A stretch of DNA of 42,833 bases from the NCBI GenBank assembly GCA_934486875.1, contig CAKSPU010000020.1:1-42833 (forward strand). The letters are read 5' to 3'. This DNA comes from an uncultured Oscillospiraceae bacterium (GTDB lineage Bacteria; Bacillota; Clostridia; Oscillospirales; Ruminococcaceae). Below, in pieces: positions 32,813-41,310 of this stretch. Under the pieces are notes generated by a model. It saw nothing but the letters and a program-made list of their open reading frames with translations. It was not told the origin of the DNA and did not search any database. Position 1 is the stretch's first letter, and every line of letters starts with the position of its first letter. Position numbers and translations under genes: made by a program.

Positions 32813-34249
32813 TCAAACGTTTATCTCTGCGGACTCGTGGGTAAGGCTGCTGTACTTGTCAAGAACAGGCTTTACGCACTCTGCAAGGAACTCTGTTACC
32901 TGCTCGGAGCTTCTGCCCGTGTAGTTTTCGGGAACAAGAACAGCTTCGATATCCTCACGCTTGAGACCGAAGGAGGGGTCTGCAAGGATACGTTCGATAA
33001 GGTCGTTTTCGAGACCCTCTTCCTTGACCTGCTTGCCTGCCTCCATAGCGTAGGTGCGGATCTTTTCGTGAAGCTCCTGACGGTTGCCGCCCTTCTTAAC
33101 AGCGTCCATCATAATGTTCTCGGAAGCCATAAAGGGAAGCTCACGCATAATTCTCTGGCGGATAACCTTGGGATATACCACAGGATTTGCGGTCACGTTT
33201 ATCATAATGTTGAGGATAGCGTCGCAGGCGAGGAAGCCCTCTGCAACGGAAATTCTCTTGTTTGCGGAGTCATCGAGAGTTCTCTCGAACCACTGTGTGC
33301 CTGCGGTGAATGCAGGGTTCAGGGTGTCTATCATAAGGTATCTTGCAAGGGCGGTTATTCTCTCGCAGCGCATAGGATTTCTCTTGTAGGGCATTGCTGA
33401 GGAACCGATCTGATTTTTCTCAAAGGGCTCTTCCATTTCCTTGAAGTTCTGGAGTATTCTCATATCGTTTGCGAACTTCATAGCGGACTGAGCGATGTTG
33501 CCGAGAGTGTTTATTATCTGGGAATCTATCTTTCTCGAATAGGTCTGACCCGAAACGGGAACAACAGCGTCGAAGCCCATTTCCTCAGCTATCATTCTTT
33601 CAAGCTCCTTGACCTTGGAGGAATCGCCCTCGAAAAGCTCCTTGAAGGAAGCCTGTGTTCCTGTTGTGCCTTTGGAGCCGAGAAGTTTGAGGCTTTTGAT
33701 GCGGTATTCCAGCTCATCGAGATCCATAAGAAGCTCATTTATCCAGAGAGTTGCTCTCTTGCCAACGGTGGTGAGCTGTGCGGGCTGGAGGTGTGTGTAT
33801 GCCAGAGCGGGCATATCCTTGTATTTCTCAGCGAATGCGGAAAGCTGGGCAATAACTGTAACAAGCTTTTTGAGAACTACCTGCATAGCGTCTCTCATAA
33901 CGATGATGTCGGTGTTGTCGCCGACATAGCAGGAGGTAGCACCAAGGTGAATGATGCCCGCAGCCTTGGGGCATACCTGACCGTAGGTATAAACGTGAGC
34001 CATAACATCGTGGCGGACGAGCTTTTCACGCTCTGCGGCACATTCATAGTCGATGTTGTCGATATTTGCTTCAAGCTCATCTACCTGCTCCTGAGTAACG
34101 GGGAGACCCAGCTTCATTTCGGCTCTTGCGAGAGCTACCCAGAGTCTTCTCCAGGTGGTGAACTTCTTGTCGGCGGAGAAAATATACTGCATCTCCTTGC
34201 TTGCGTAACGGGTGCAGAAAGGGGATTCGTAGGTGCTTGTATCCTTCAT
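32813..34249 (-). CDS. purB: Adenylosuccinate lyase
   Basis: Enzyme of 478 aa in the fumarase/aspartase superfamily. It splits SAICAR and adenylosuccinate, releasing fumarate, in purine and AMP synthesis. The superfamily signature loop is GSSAMPYKRNPMRCE, and IIHLGATSCYVGDN and AYTHLQPAQLTT supply the other two conserved regions. The N-terminus (YESPFCTRYASKEMQYIFS) matches the eukaryote-like PurB form common in clostridia, and the length fits. The ribosome site AAAGGAAG precedes ATG 34249. It is monocistronic, with a perfect promoter and its own terminator. Confidence 0.96.
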   Translation of the reverse strand: MKDTSTYESPFCTRYASKEMQYIFSADKKFTTWRRLWVALARAEMKLGLPVTQEQVDELEANIDNIDYECAAEREKLVRHDVMAHVYTYGQVCPKAAGIIHLGATSCYVGDNTDIIVMRDAMQVVLKKLVTVIAQLSAFAEKYKDMPALAYTHLQPAQLTTVGKRATLWINELLMDLDELEYRIKSLKLLGSKGTTGTQASFKELFEGDSSKVKELERMIAEEMGFDAVVPVSGQTYSRKIDSQIINTLGNIAQSAMKFANDMRILQNFKEMEEPFEKNQIGSSAMPYKRNPMRCERITALARYLMIDTLNPAFTAGTQWFERTLDDSANKRISVAEGFLACDAILNIMINVTANPVVYPKVIRQRIMRELPFMASENIMMDAVKKGGNRQELHEKIRTYAMEAGKQVKEEGLENDLIERILADPSFGLKREDIEAVLVPENYTGRSSEQVTEFLAECVKPVLDKYSSLTHESAEINV

Positions 34250-34288
34250 ATTAAATTAACTTCCTTTCAGAGCATAAATGATATAGTC

Positions 34289-34317
34289 ATTATATCACAT
34301 ATTGCAGATATTGTCAA
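34289..34317 (-). promoter_or_regulatory. purB promoter, perfect consensus
   Basis: On the minus strand TTGACA (34312-34317), 17-nt spacer, TATAAT (34289-34294). No PurR-type operator was evident. Confidence 0.85.
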
Positions 34318-34418
34318 ACAGGGAAGCAAAAAATGTGTCTGTGAAATTTCCGAAAACAGCTTGGGGGAGCTGCTTTGAATATTTTGCACGATCCCGTTAT
34401 TTCCTTTGACAGACAAAA

Positions 34419-34446
34419 TGCACTCCCCGGATCCCGGACAGTGCAT
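34419..34446 (-). terminator. Terminator of the ABC efflux operon
   Basis: On the minus strand ATGCACT/AGTGCAT with CCGG pairing inside, followed by TTTGTCTGTC. Confidence 0.65.
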
Positions 34447-34454
34447 ATTAACTT

Positions 34455-35717
34455 TTATTCGTATCTCAGAGCCTCGATAGGGTCGAGCTTTGCCGCACGG
34501 TTTGCAGGGTAATAGCCGAAAAATACGCCTATTGCCATTGAGAAGCCTACCGCAAGCACTATGGAGCCGATGGACGGCGAAGCCGTGGTCCCTACGATAA
34601 GTCCCGCAATATTTCCGAGAAGTATTCCGAAAGCAATGCCGATAACGCCGCCGATAAGGCAGATGATTATGGACTCAACGATAAACTGCATTCTTATGGC
34701 GGAATTGGGTGCGCCCATAGCCTTTCTTACGCCGATCTCCCTGGTTCTCTCCGTGACGGAAACCAGCATTATGTTCATAACGCCGATGCCGCCTACGAGA
34801 AGGGAAATTCCCGCAATTACCGAAATGGCAAGCTGGAGCATTCCGAGCACCTCGCCTATCATATCCATCTGTGACTGAGCGGTCTGGTAGAAAATCTCCA
34901 TTGAGTCGTTGTCACGGTAATAGGTATTGTTCAGATAATTCTGAACATCTTTGCAGAAGCTGTCAGCGTCAACGCCCGTTTTGGTGTTTACATTGAAGTA
35001 GAAAAAACGGTCGTCGTTTATGCCCTGGAAGCGGTTGTAGGTGGTGTAGGGCATATAAATTTCGCCGTTCCAGTCATCGCCCATCATATTCACCATTGCC
35101 GACATCATTCCCGACAGCTGGTACTGATAAACGCCTACAATAGTAAGGTCGATCATATTTCCGTCGCTTACCGTAACGGATATGGTCTTGCCTACAGCAC
35201 CTCTTTCAGAGCCGAAAAGCTTTCTTGCCTGCTTGTCGGAGATAACGCCTGTGCTGCGGTACTGTTCGCAGTCCTTTGCGGTGATGTATCGTCCTGCCAC
35301 CATTTTCTGCATACTCTGTCTGATGTATCCGGGATTTACTCCGTAAAGGGTGATGTCATAATCCTTGCGGCGGATATTCATTTTGCCTGATGAGGTGCCT
35401 GCATTCAGAACCGTAACGTCGATATCATCGGCAAATTTCTGCTCAACGTCATTTATCATTTCACCTGTCAGCAGATCCTCGTCCATATAATAATCTCTTG
35501 CGGCATTGTCCTTCATAGAAAGCTGAAAGCCAACGAGATTTGCGCCGCCCTGAGAGTTGAAGATGTCCATTACGCTGTTTTCCATAATGCTTCCCAGGGT
35601 GCTTATGGCAATTACCGAGCCGATACCGATGATTATTCCCAGCATCGTGAGGAATGCTCTCATTTTGTTGGAGCGAAGTCCCGAGAAAGCGAGAGCTATG
35701 TTTTCAAGAAATCCCAT
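34455..35717 (-). CDS. ABC transporter permease, FtsX/MacB type
   Basis: Permease of 420 aa. It starts with [31 protein letters not shown], the first membrane helix and standard opening of the MacB-type periplasmic core family. A large extracytoplasmic domain (about 45-270) follows, then three C-terminal helices of FtsX type ([27 protein letters not shown]-like segments) and ending [13 protein letters not shown]. Its start overlaps the stop of the ATPase gene (coordinates meet at 35717), and the HlyD-like adaptor completes the set. Such tripartite assemblies export peptides, antibiotics or lipids. The substrate is unknown. Confidence 0.92.
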   Translation of the reverse strand: MGFLENIALAFSGLRSNKMRAFLTMLGIIIGIGSVIAISTLGSIMENSVMDIFNSQGGANLVGFQLSMKDNAARDYYMDEDLLTGEMINDVEQKFADDIDVTVLNAGTSSGKMNIRRKDYDITLYGVNPGYIRQSMQKMVAGRYITAKDCEQYRSTGVISDKQARKLFGSERGAVGKTISVTVSDGNMIDLTIVGVYQYQLSGMMSAMVNMMGDDWNGEIYMPYTTYNRFQGINDDRFFYFNVNTKTGVDADSFCKDVQNYLNNTYYRDNDSMEIFYQTAQSQMDMIGEVLGMLQLAISVIAGISLLVGGIGVMNIMLVSVTERTREIGVRKAMGAPNSAIRMQFIVESIIICLIGGVIGIAFGILLGNIAGLIVGTTASPSIGSIVLAVGFSMAIGVFFGYYPANRAAKLDPIEALRYE

Positions 35718-36496
35718 TATGCCTCCGCCTCCTTAGTTTTATTGCGGTTTCCCGTGTCCCCGATGATATTGCCGTCGGAGATGGTGATTATCCTGTCCGT
35801 TTCCTCCGCAAGCTCGTTGTTATGGGTGATGAGGACGATAGTCTTGCCCTGCTCCTTGTGGAGCTTGTGGAAAAGATCCATAACGAGTCTGCCTGTTTTG
35901 CTGTCGAGAGCGCCCGTAGGCTCATCGGCAAGGATTATTGCAGGGTCATTCGCCATAGCTCTTGCAATTGCGATACGCTGCTTCTGACCGCCCGAAAGCT
36001 CATTTGGCATATGATTTGCACGGTCTGTCATCTCAACTGTTTCAAGAAGCTCCCTTGCCCTTTCCTTACGCTGCTTTGCGGGAACTCCGCCGTAGAGCAT
36101 CGGCAGCTCTATGTTTTTGAGAGCCGATGTTCTTGCGATAAGGTTGAAGGTCTGGAAAACGAAGCCTATCTGCTTGTTTCTGATAGCGGAAAGCTCCTTG
36201 TCGTTTGCTCTTGAAACGTCAATGCCGTCAAGGAAATAGCTGCCCGAGGTGGGGCGGTCAAGAGCGCCGATAATGTTCATAAGTGTGGATTTGCCCGAGC
36301 CCGACTGACCGACGATGGACACAAACTCGCCCTTGGGGACGTTGAAGGTCATACCGTGGAGGATTTCAAGCTCATTTGGAGTGCCAAGATAGAAGCTTTT
36401 GACGATATCCTTTGCGCAGATAACGTATTTTGAAGCCTCCTCGGGCACGGCACTGTTCCCGTAGCCGTAAACGGGAGGGGTGATGTCTTTCTTCAT
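35717..36496 (-). CDS. ABC transporter ATPase, MacB/LolD type
   Basis: ATPase of 259 aa that powers the adjacent permease. Walker [10 protein letters not shown] (about 63-71), Q-loop [10 protein letters not shown], signature [14 protein letters not shown], Walker [13 protein letters not shown] and the H-loop VLITHN are intact. The ending [18 protein letters not shown] is typical. ATG 36496 is used, because the longer frame from 36574 lies inside the adaptor gene. A spacing of 13 nt after the adaptor stop supports co-translation. Confidence 0.93.
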   Translation of the reverse strand: MKKDITPPVYGYGNSAVPEEASKYVICAKDIVKSFYLGTPNELEILHGMTFNVPKGEFVSIVGQSGSGKSTLMNIIGALDRPTSGSYFLDGIDVSRANDKELSAIRNKQIGFVFQTFNLIARTSALKNIELPMLYGGVPAKQRKERARELLETVEMTDRANHMPNELSGGQKQRIAIARAMANDPAIILADEPTGALDSKTGRLVMDLFHKLHKEQGKTIVLITHNNELAEETDRIITISDGNIIGDTGNRNKTKEAEA

Positions 36497-36509
36497 TCCG
36501 GTCACCCCG

Positions 36510-38453
36510 TTATTCTGCCGATGCGGCGGCTGCGCTCTGAACAGCATCACCCAGAGCACTTGTGATGATAACAAGTCCGCCGTCGGTAAGGTCGCCTGCG
36601 TTGGAGATAAGCTCCATACCGTCTGTCAGCTCATCTGAGATTATCTCCACCTCAGCATCGCTCTCAAAGCCTGTTTCAACGTTTATTCTTCTTGCGGTGG
36701 CAGTGCCGTTGCCGCCCTCTACCATATCGGCGGTGTAAACATAGCTCTGACCGTCGGAATCCTCGACTATAGCGTCATATGTGACTGCATAGACATTTTC
36801 CGCACTGCCTGTAACAGCGGAGCACTTTGCGTTCATACCGATAAGCACGCCCTTGTCCTTTGTGCCGTGGATATTTATCTCCACCTCAAAGGAAGCGGTG
36901 CCGTCGCTCTTTCCGTCGGCAGCCTTAATGCCTGTGGGAGCTATTTTGCTGATAACGCCGTCAAATTCTTCATTGTTAAGGGAGGGGATAGTTACAGTCA
37001 CCTTCATATCGGGCTTAAGACTGCTGATGCTATATTCCTTTACAGTGGCTTTCATTCTGAGATTGTCAAGGTCCTCGATGATGAACATTGTGCCTGTTGC
37101 GGCAGCGCCCTCGGTGGTGTTCACGGCTGTTACCGTACCGTCGCAGGGAGCCTTGATAACGCAGTCATCAAGCTTGCTTTTGAGAATTTCAAGATTAATG
37201 AGCTGGGAATCATTTCCCGAAAGCACCTTTTCTCTGTCAGCCTGTGCCTTAAGTGATGCGAGGGAGGAATCTGCATTTTTAATAGCAAGGTCATAGCTTT
37301 CCCTTGCGGTGTCAACGGCTGTCTGAGCATCGTCCACAGCTTCCTTGTAGCTCTTGATAGATGTGTCATTGCCGTCCTCGATGGACTTAAGGGTGTTCTG
37401 TGCATTTTCGTAGCTTACCTTTGCACGCTCATAGGTGCGCTCTGCATTTTTGAGGGCAACGGAGTTCTTGGAGTCGATGTCAGCCTTTGCCTTGGTGTAA
37501 GCTTCAAGAGCATTTTCGTAGGTATCCTCGGTGGTCTTTACATCATACTTTGCTTCAAGCTCCGCAAGCTTTGTCTTTGCGTCCGAAAGTCTCTGCTGAG
37601 CATCGTTCACGGAAGCTGTGGAAACGGAAGATGAATCATAAGAAAGCATTGAGGAAAAATATGTATAGTCGGAAAGAGCTGCTTCATAAGCTTCCCTTGC
37701 TTTTCTCAGCTCCTCGCTCTTTATGCTGCTGTAGCGGGTGTTGTACTCCTTCTTTGCGTCATCAAAAGCCTTTTTAAGCTCCTTGATGTCGCTGTAATCC
37801 TCAGTGTCGCTGTCATTTTTTGCTTCAAGGTAATCGTCCTTTGCGCAGTCAAGCTCATACTTTGCGGATTCAACTGCCTTCTGTGCGCTCACGAGCTGGC
37901 TGTCACGGTCGCTGCCCTGTATCTCAAGCTGCTCGTCGTACTTTTCCTGAGCCTTTCTGAGAGCCTCCTCGGCATTGTCAAGAGAAAGCTTTGCATTTCT
38001 TATCTCGGGATATGAACCGTCATTTATCTGCGCCAGAGCATCATTGTAATTCTTCTCGGCGGTGCTGAGAGAATATTCGGTGTTCACATTGCTGCTGTCA
38101 AGAGCGCTCTGCTGCTGGAGTATCTGATCCTGAAGATCGCTTGAATCGAGAACCGCAAGGATATCTCCCGCCTTTACCGTGTCGCCCACCTCAACATTAA
38201 CGCTCTCAACGTTATATGTGAGATTTGAAGCCACCTGCTTGAAATTACGGCTCTCAACTATTCCGCTGACGGAGACCTTGTTTTCGATAGTTTTCTTTTC
38301 AAGGGGGAATGTCTCAGCCATTGTCATTCCCGACATCATCGAAGCGCTCTGCACCAGCATAAAGATGAATGCGGCGATAAGCGCCAGTACGGCGACGATG
38401 ATTATGATCTTGATCTTTGAACCTTTCTTGCCTGCTGTTTTTGTTTTGCTCAT
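36510..38453 (-). CDS. HlyD/RND-type efflux adaptor with long coiled coil
   Basis: Membrane-anchored adaptor of 647 aa. A single N-terminal helix (KIIIIVAVLALIAAFIFMLV, about 13-33) is followed by the first half of a lipoyl-like hybrid barrel (VNVEVGDTVKAGDILAVLDS), an unusually long Lys/Glu/Asp/Ala-rich coiled coil of about 300 residues, the second half (CVIKAPCDGTVTAVNTTEGAA) and beta-barrel domains. In Gram-positive bacteria such adaptors connect a MacB-like permease to the outside. Adaptors of this family are often near 400-550 aa, so the coil is long. It lies between the regulator (22 nt upstream) and the ATPase. Confidence 0.9.
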   Translation of the reverse strand: MSKTKTAGKKGSKIKIIIIVAVLALIAAFIFMLVQSASMMSGMTMAETFPLEKKTIENKVSVSGIVESRNFKQVASNLTYNVESVNVEVGDTVKAGDILAVLDSSDLQDQILQQQSALDSSNVNTEYSLSTAEKNYNDALAQINDGSYPEIRNAKLSLDNAEEALRKAQEKYDEQLEIQGSDRDSQLVSAQKAVESAKYELDCAKDDYLEAKNDSDTEDYSDIKELKKAFDDAKKEYNTRYSSIKSEELRKAREAYEAALSDYTYFSSMLSYDSSSVSTASVNDAQQRLSDAKTKLAELEAKYDVKTTEDTYENALEAYTKAKADIDSKNSVALKNAERTYERAKVSYENAQNTLKSIEDGNDTSIKSYKEAVDDAQTAVDTARESYDLAIKNADSSLASLKAQADREKVLSGNDSQLINLEILKSKLDDCVIKAPCDGTVTAVNTTEGAAATGTMFIIEDLDNLRMKATVKEYSISSLKPDMKVTVTIPSLNNEEFDGVISKIAPTGIKAADGKSDGTASFEVEINIHGTKDKGVLIGMNAKCSAVTGSAENVYAVTYDAIVEDSDGQSYVYTADMVEGGNGTATARRINVETGFESDAEVEIISDELTDGMELISNAGDLTDGGLVIITSALGDAVQSAAAASAE

Positions 38454-38475
38454 AACACGTGTCCTTTCTTGAACT

Positions 38476-38850
38476 TTACTTTCCTTCAGTAATTACGGCT
38501 CTTTCGCAGACGAGCCTGCCTGCTTCCGTGTCCGAATACCCAAGCCGCTTCATAGCCGTGAGAAAATCGGTTATCTCTTTTTCTGCCAGTTCTTCCCTCA
38601 GCTGTGATATCCTTTCGGTATCGTCGGTGACGAACCGCCCCGAGGTCCTTTTTGAGTAAACTATGCCGCAGTCCTCAAGCTCCGTGAGGGCTTTCTGCAT
38701 AGTGTTGGGGTTGATGTTTGCCTGAGACGCAAACTCTCTGACCGACAGGAGCCTGTCGCCGGGAGCAAGTATTCCCGAAGCTATCATCTGTTCCAGCTGT
38801 CTTACCACCTGGAGATAAATGGGTGAGTCGGACGTGAATACCCAGTGCAT
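38476..38850 (-). CDS. GntR-family regulator, YtrA subfamily
   Basis: Repressor-type protein of 124 aa. The winged helix opens SDSPIYLQVVRQLEQMIASGILAPGDRLLSVREFA and continues NINPNTMQKALTELEDCGIVYSKRTSGRFV, the textbook GntR DNA-binding domain, followed by a short helical C-terminus rather than a ligand domain, as in YtrA. It is the first gene of the efflux operon and a palindrome sits at its promoter, so it probably represses its own operon until an inducer, often a cell-wall-active peptide or antibiotic in this subfamily, appears. The ribosome site AAAGGAGGG is strong. Confidence 0.93.
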   Translation of the reverse strand: MHWVFTSDSPIYLQVVRQLEQMIASGILAPGDRLLSVREFASQANINPNTMQKALTELEDCGIVYSKRTSGRFVTDDTERISQLREELAEKEITDFLTAMKRLGYSDTEAGRLVCERAVITEGK

Positions 38851-38866
38851 TTCCGCCCTCCTTTGC

Positions 38867-38888
38867 TTGTATTACTGTTATAATACAA
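38867..38888. promoter_or_regulatory. Palindromic operator of the GntR-controlled efflux operon
   Basis: TTGTATTA and TAATACAA are perfect inverted half-sites separated by 6 bp, touching the -10 box on its downstream side. This fits autorepression by the YtrA-type regulator, whose known sites have similar TGTA...TACA arms. Confidence 0.7.
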
Positions 38889-38916
38889 TAATACTACACC
38901 GAAAAAATTTTTGCAA
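38888..38916 (-). promoter_or_regulatory. Promoter of the gntR-efflux operon
   Basis: On the minus strand TTGCAA (38911-38916), 17-nt spacer, TATTAT (38888-38893). The operator covers the start site. Confidence 0.7.
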
Positions 38917-39110
38917 CCGTATTTGTGTACAAATTTTTCCATACCTCAGGCGTATTTTTGGGAATATCCCACAGCCTTGTCAGGCAACTCTGTAACTATA
39001 CCATATCAGCATTAAAAACATCGGGTGTCAGCATTAAAATCAGATTAAAATGCATCTGCCTATATTTCTCTTTGTGACGCATTTTGGCAAATTTTTTTGC
39101 TCATATTCTG

Positions 39111-39139
39111 TTGACAGAACCGTGAAAAAGGTGTATTAT
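39111..39139 (+). promoter_or_regulatory. Promoter of the NodB-like/bactofilin operon
   Basis: TTGACA (39111-39116), 17-nt spacer, TATTAT (39134-39139). The leader then contains a CCCCG/CGGGG hairpin (about 39173-39188) and a 12-codon frame from ATG 39195 that stops at TGA 39231. Confidence 0.75.
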
Positions 39140-39236
39140 TAATATTGAGTATATCTGTTCTGATGACAGAAGCCCCGTTGCGGCGGGGTCATATATGCCG
39201 AAAGGAGTGCGGGTGTTCTGCCCGAATGTTTGATAT

Positions 39237-40253
39237 ATGTACTTCGGAAGCGTTAAATTTTTCAGACATCTTATTCTGACAGTGGTGTTCGGCTGGATAG
39301 GCATTGCAACGCTGCTGGCAGTGTTTTTCGGAATAAAGTGCCACAAGCTTGAAAACGGCGGCGATAAATCAAAGACTATCGAGGAATACATCTCCGAGAT
39401 GACCGCCGACGGCTATACCGTTGAGGAGATCGGAGCCGTTCTTTACCGAGGCAGCAATATCGGTGCGGCTGAGGACGATGTTCCTGCGGACGTAACGATC
39501 CCCACGGACACCGGGGAGACTGCTTCGGAAAGCAGCACTGTTTCCGAGACCGTACCCACAGAGACAACAGCTTCGGCTGCCATTGCCGATGACATCTCAT
39601 CGCTTTATCCCGAGCTTTCCGTTACGGCTTCGGGCAGCACCGTTCAGGCGGCACCGAATGACGTTTTTCTCACCTTTGAGGGCGACCCCTCACCCAATAT
39701 GGGAGACCTGCTCATTATCCTTGACAGACAGAACGCAAAGGCTGCCTTTTTCCTTGACACTGCCGATGTGACCGACGATAACGGGGATATAGTCCGTCTT
39801 GCGGTATCGAGAGGAAATTCCATCGGAGTGCTTGCGGGAGCGGACAGGTCATATTCCGACGCACAGAGCTATCTTGCGGATTTCAATGACCTTTTTAACG
39901 GCATATCGGAAATATCGGGAGCATCACCCGTCCTGTACAGGATACCCGACACTGCGGATATGACCGCCGAAACAAGACAGGCTATCATAACAGAGCTTTC
40001 TTCAAGGGGCTTTGTTTACTGCGAATATAATGTTGCCTCCGATGATACCGCCCCCGACAGCGGCTGGCAGGAGATCTATGACAGAGTAACATCAAGAGTG
40101 TTCCGCAACAAGGTCGCTGAAAAGGGCAGCGTTGTTCTTCTCCACGGCGGCAGCGATGACACAAATACAGTCTATACCGTTGAGGACATCATTTCGGATA
40201 TGACCGCAAAGGGATATTCATTCAAGGCTTACACAGACAGCACATTGATATAA
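39237..40253 (+). CDS. Membrane-anchored protein with degenerate polysaccharide deacetylase (NodB) domain
   Basis: Protein of 338 aa. One membrane helix (ILTVVFGWIGIATLLAVFFGI) near the N-terminus, a Thr/Glu/Ser-rich linker (about 75-125), then a NodB-like domain. The fold is recognisable in VFLTFEGDPSPNMGDLLIILDR, but the catalytic DDGPS has become EGDPS (148-152), the metal-binding HxxxH is absent (GNSIGVLAGADRSY), and the RPPYG motif reads YRIPDT. It therefore should not deacetylate and may only bind glycan (inference). ATG 39237 lacks a ribosome site and comes right after an in-frame TGA (39231), which ends a short frame that does have one near it, so translation may depend on re-initiation. 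Bactofilin follows after 34 nt. Confidence 0.8.
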   Translation: MYFGSVKFFRHLILTVVFGWIGIATLLAVFFGIKCHKLENGGDKSKTIEEYISEMTADGYTVEEIGAVLYRGSNIGAAEDDVPADVTIPTDTGETASESSTVSETVPTETTASAAIADDISSLYPELSVTASGSTVQAAPNDVFLTFEGDPSPNMGDLLIILDRQNAKAAFFLDTADVTDDNGDIVRLAVSRGNSIGVLAGADRSYSDAQSYLADFNDLFNGISEISGASPVLYRIPDTADMTAETRQAIITELSSRGFVYCEYNVASDDTAPDSGWQEIYDRVTSRVFRNKVAEKGSVVLLHGGSDDTNTVYTVEDIISDMTAKGYSFKAYTDSTLI

Positions 40254-40287
40254 AAAGACCTTTTTGAAGGAAGGAAGATAAAATAAA

Positions 40288-41283
40288 ATGAGCTTAAAGG
40301 ATAACTTTAATCAGGCCGTTAAAGAAATACTGAAAAAAGACGGTCTTGTAGGCGATAACCTTTCCAAGGGCTCCCGCAAAAAGACCGAGGTGGATAAGTT
40401 TATGGACGAGGCTGCCGTTCCAGGCGGTTTCGGTGAAAGCCTTGCCCCCTCTGCGGAAACTGCTGCGGCTGAAAGCTACGGGACCGACTATTCGGGAACG
40501 GGCAGCGCACCCGAGTCTATGCCCTCGGCAGATGAGTTCAGGCAGGCGGTACATAATCAGCCCTCCGCCGACCCGTTCGGAGAAGATGTAAGCTCAGGTG
40601 CGGGCATTCCCGAAGCGGCAGCTCCCGGGCAGGCGGACAATTACGGCAGGTTTGAGTATCAGACAGCTGCTGACAGCGGCTTTGCGCCCCCTCCTCCTCC
40701 GCCCCCTCCCGTGACCCGTCCGAGTTATGGCGGCGGCGGATATAATCCTCCCCCGAGAACACCCTCCGGCGGCTCCGCATTCCGTGGCGGCAGACCTCCC
40801 GAGACACCATATTACGAGACCGAGGAAACAACGGTAATTTCCCGCAACACCCGCATAAGCGGTGATATCAGCTCCTTTGCCAATATCAACGTTGAGGGCA
40901 GCGTTCAGGGGAATATCAAGCTCACCAAGAACATTGCCGTTTCGGGCAAGGTGGTGGGCAACATTGAGTGCAACAACGCCGTTATGGCAGGGGCACAGAT
41001 GCAGGGCAGCATTTCCTCCAAGGGACAGGTGCAGATAGACCACGACAGCATTCTTCTGGGCGATATCGACACCCAGTATCTTGACCTTAACGGAAGGATA
41101 CAGGGTAATGTTGAGGTCGGCGGCAAGGCTGAGTTCAAGAACGATGCCATTATCGTGGGCGACATTACCGCTTCCACTATCTCCGTTATTGACGGTGCGA
41201 TCATACGTGGCTATGTAAATACCACCTTTATGCAGGACAGCACTTCAAACGTATTCCCCGAAGCAATTACCGTAGGCGACTGA
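40288..41283 (+). CDS. Bactofilin family polymer-forming protein
   Basis: Cytoskeletal-type protein of 331 aa. The C-terminal half (about 180-310) is a bactofilin beta-helix with the periodic pattern TRISGDISSFANINVEGSVQ...GNIKL...GKVVGNIECNNAVM. The N-terminal half is a low-complexity region rich in Ala, Gly and Pro with a run of eight prolines (PPPPPPPPV), longer than the short tails usual in bactofilins and likely to bind partners. Bactofilins polymerise without nucleotide and place cell-wall enzymes. Its neighbours, a NodB-like wall protein and a membrane protein, fit such a scaffold. The ribosome site GAAGGAAGG precedes ATG 40288. Confidence 0.9.
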   Translation: MSLKDNFNQAVKEILKKDGLVGDNLSKGSRKKTEVDKFMDEAAVPGGFGESLAPSAETAAAESYGTDYSGTGSAPESMPSADEFRQAVHNQPSADPFGEDVSSGAGIPEAAAPGQADNYGRFEYQTAADSGFAPPPPPPPPVTRPSYGGGGYNPPPRTPSGGSAFRGGRPPETPYYETEETTVISRNTRISGDISSFANINVEGSVQGNIKLTKNIAVSGKVVGNIECNNAVMAGAQMQGSISSKGQVQIDHDSILLGDIDTQYLDLNGRIQGNVEVGGKAEFKNDAIIVGDITASTISVIDGAIIRGYVNTTFMQDSTSNVFPEAITVGD

Positions 41284-41310
41284 TTTCATTTTGAAAGGAA
41301 CGTTTAAATT

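Noticed and set aside
39660..40250. Active polysaccharide deacetylase
   Set aside because: Both metal-binding motifs are missing, so only the fold is claimed.
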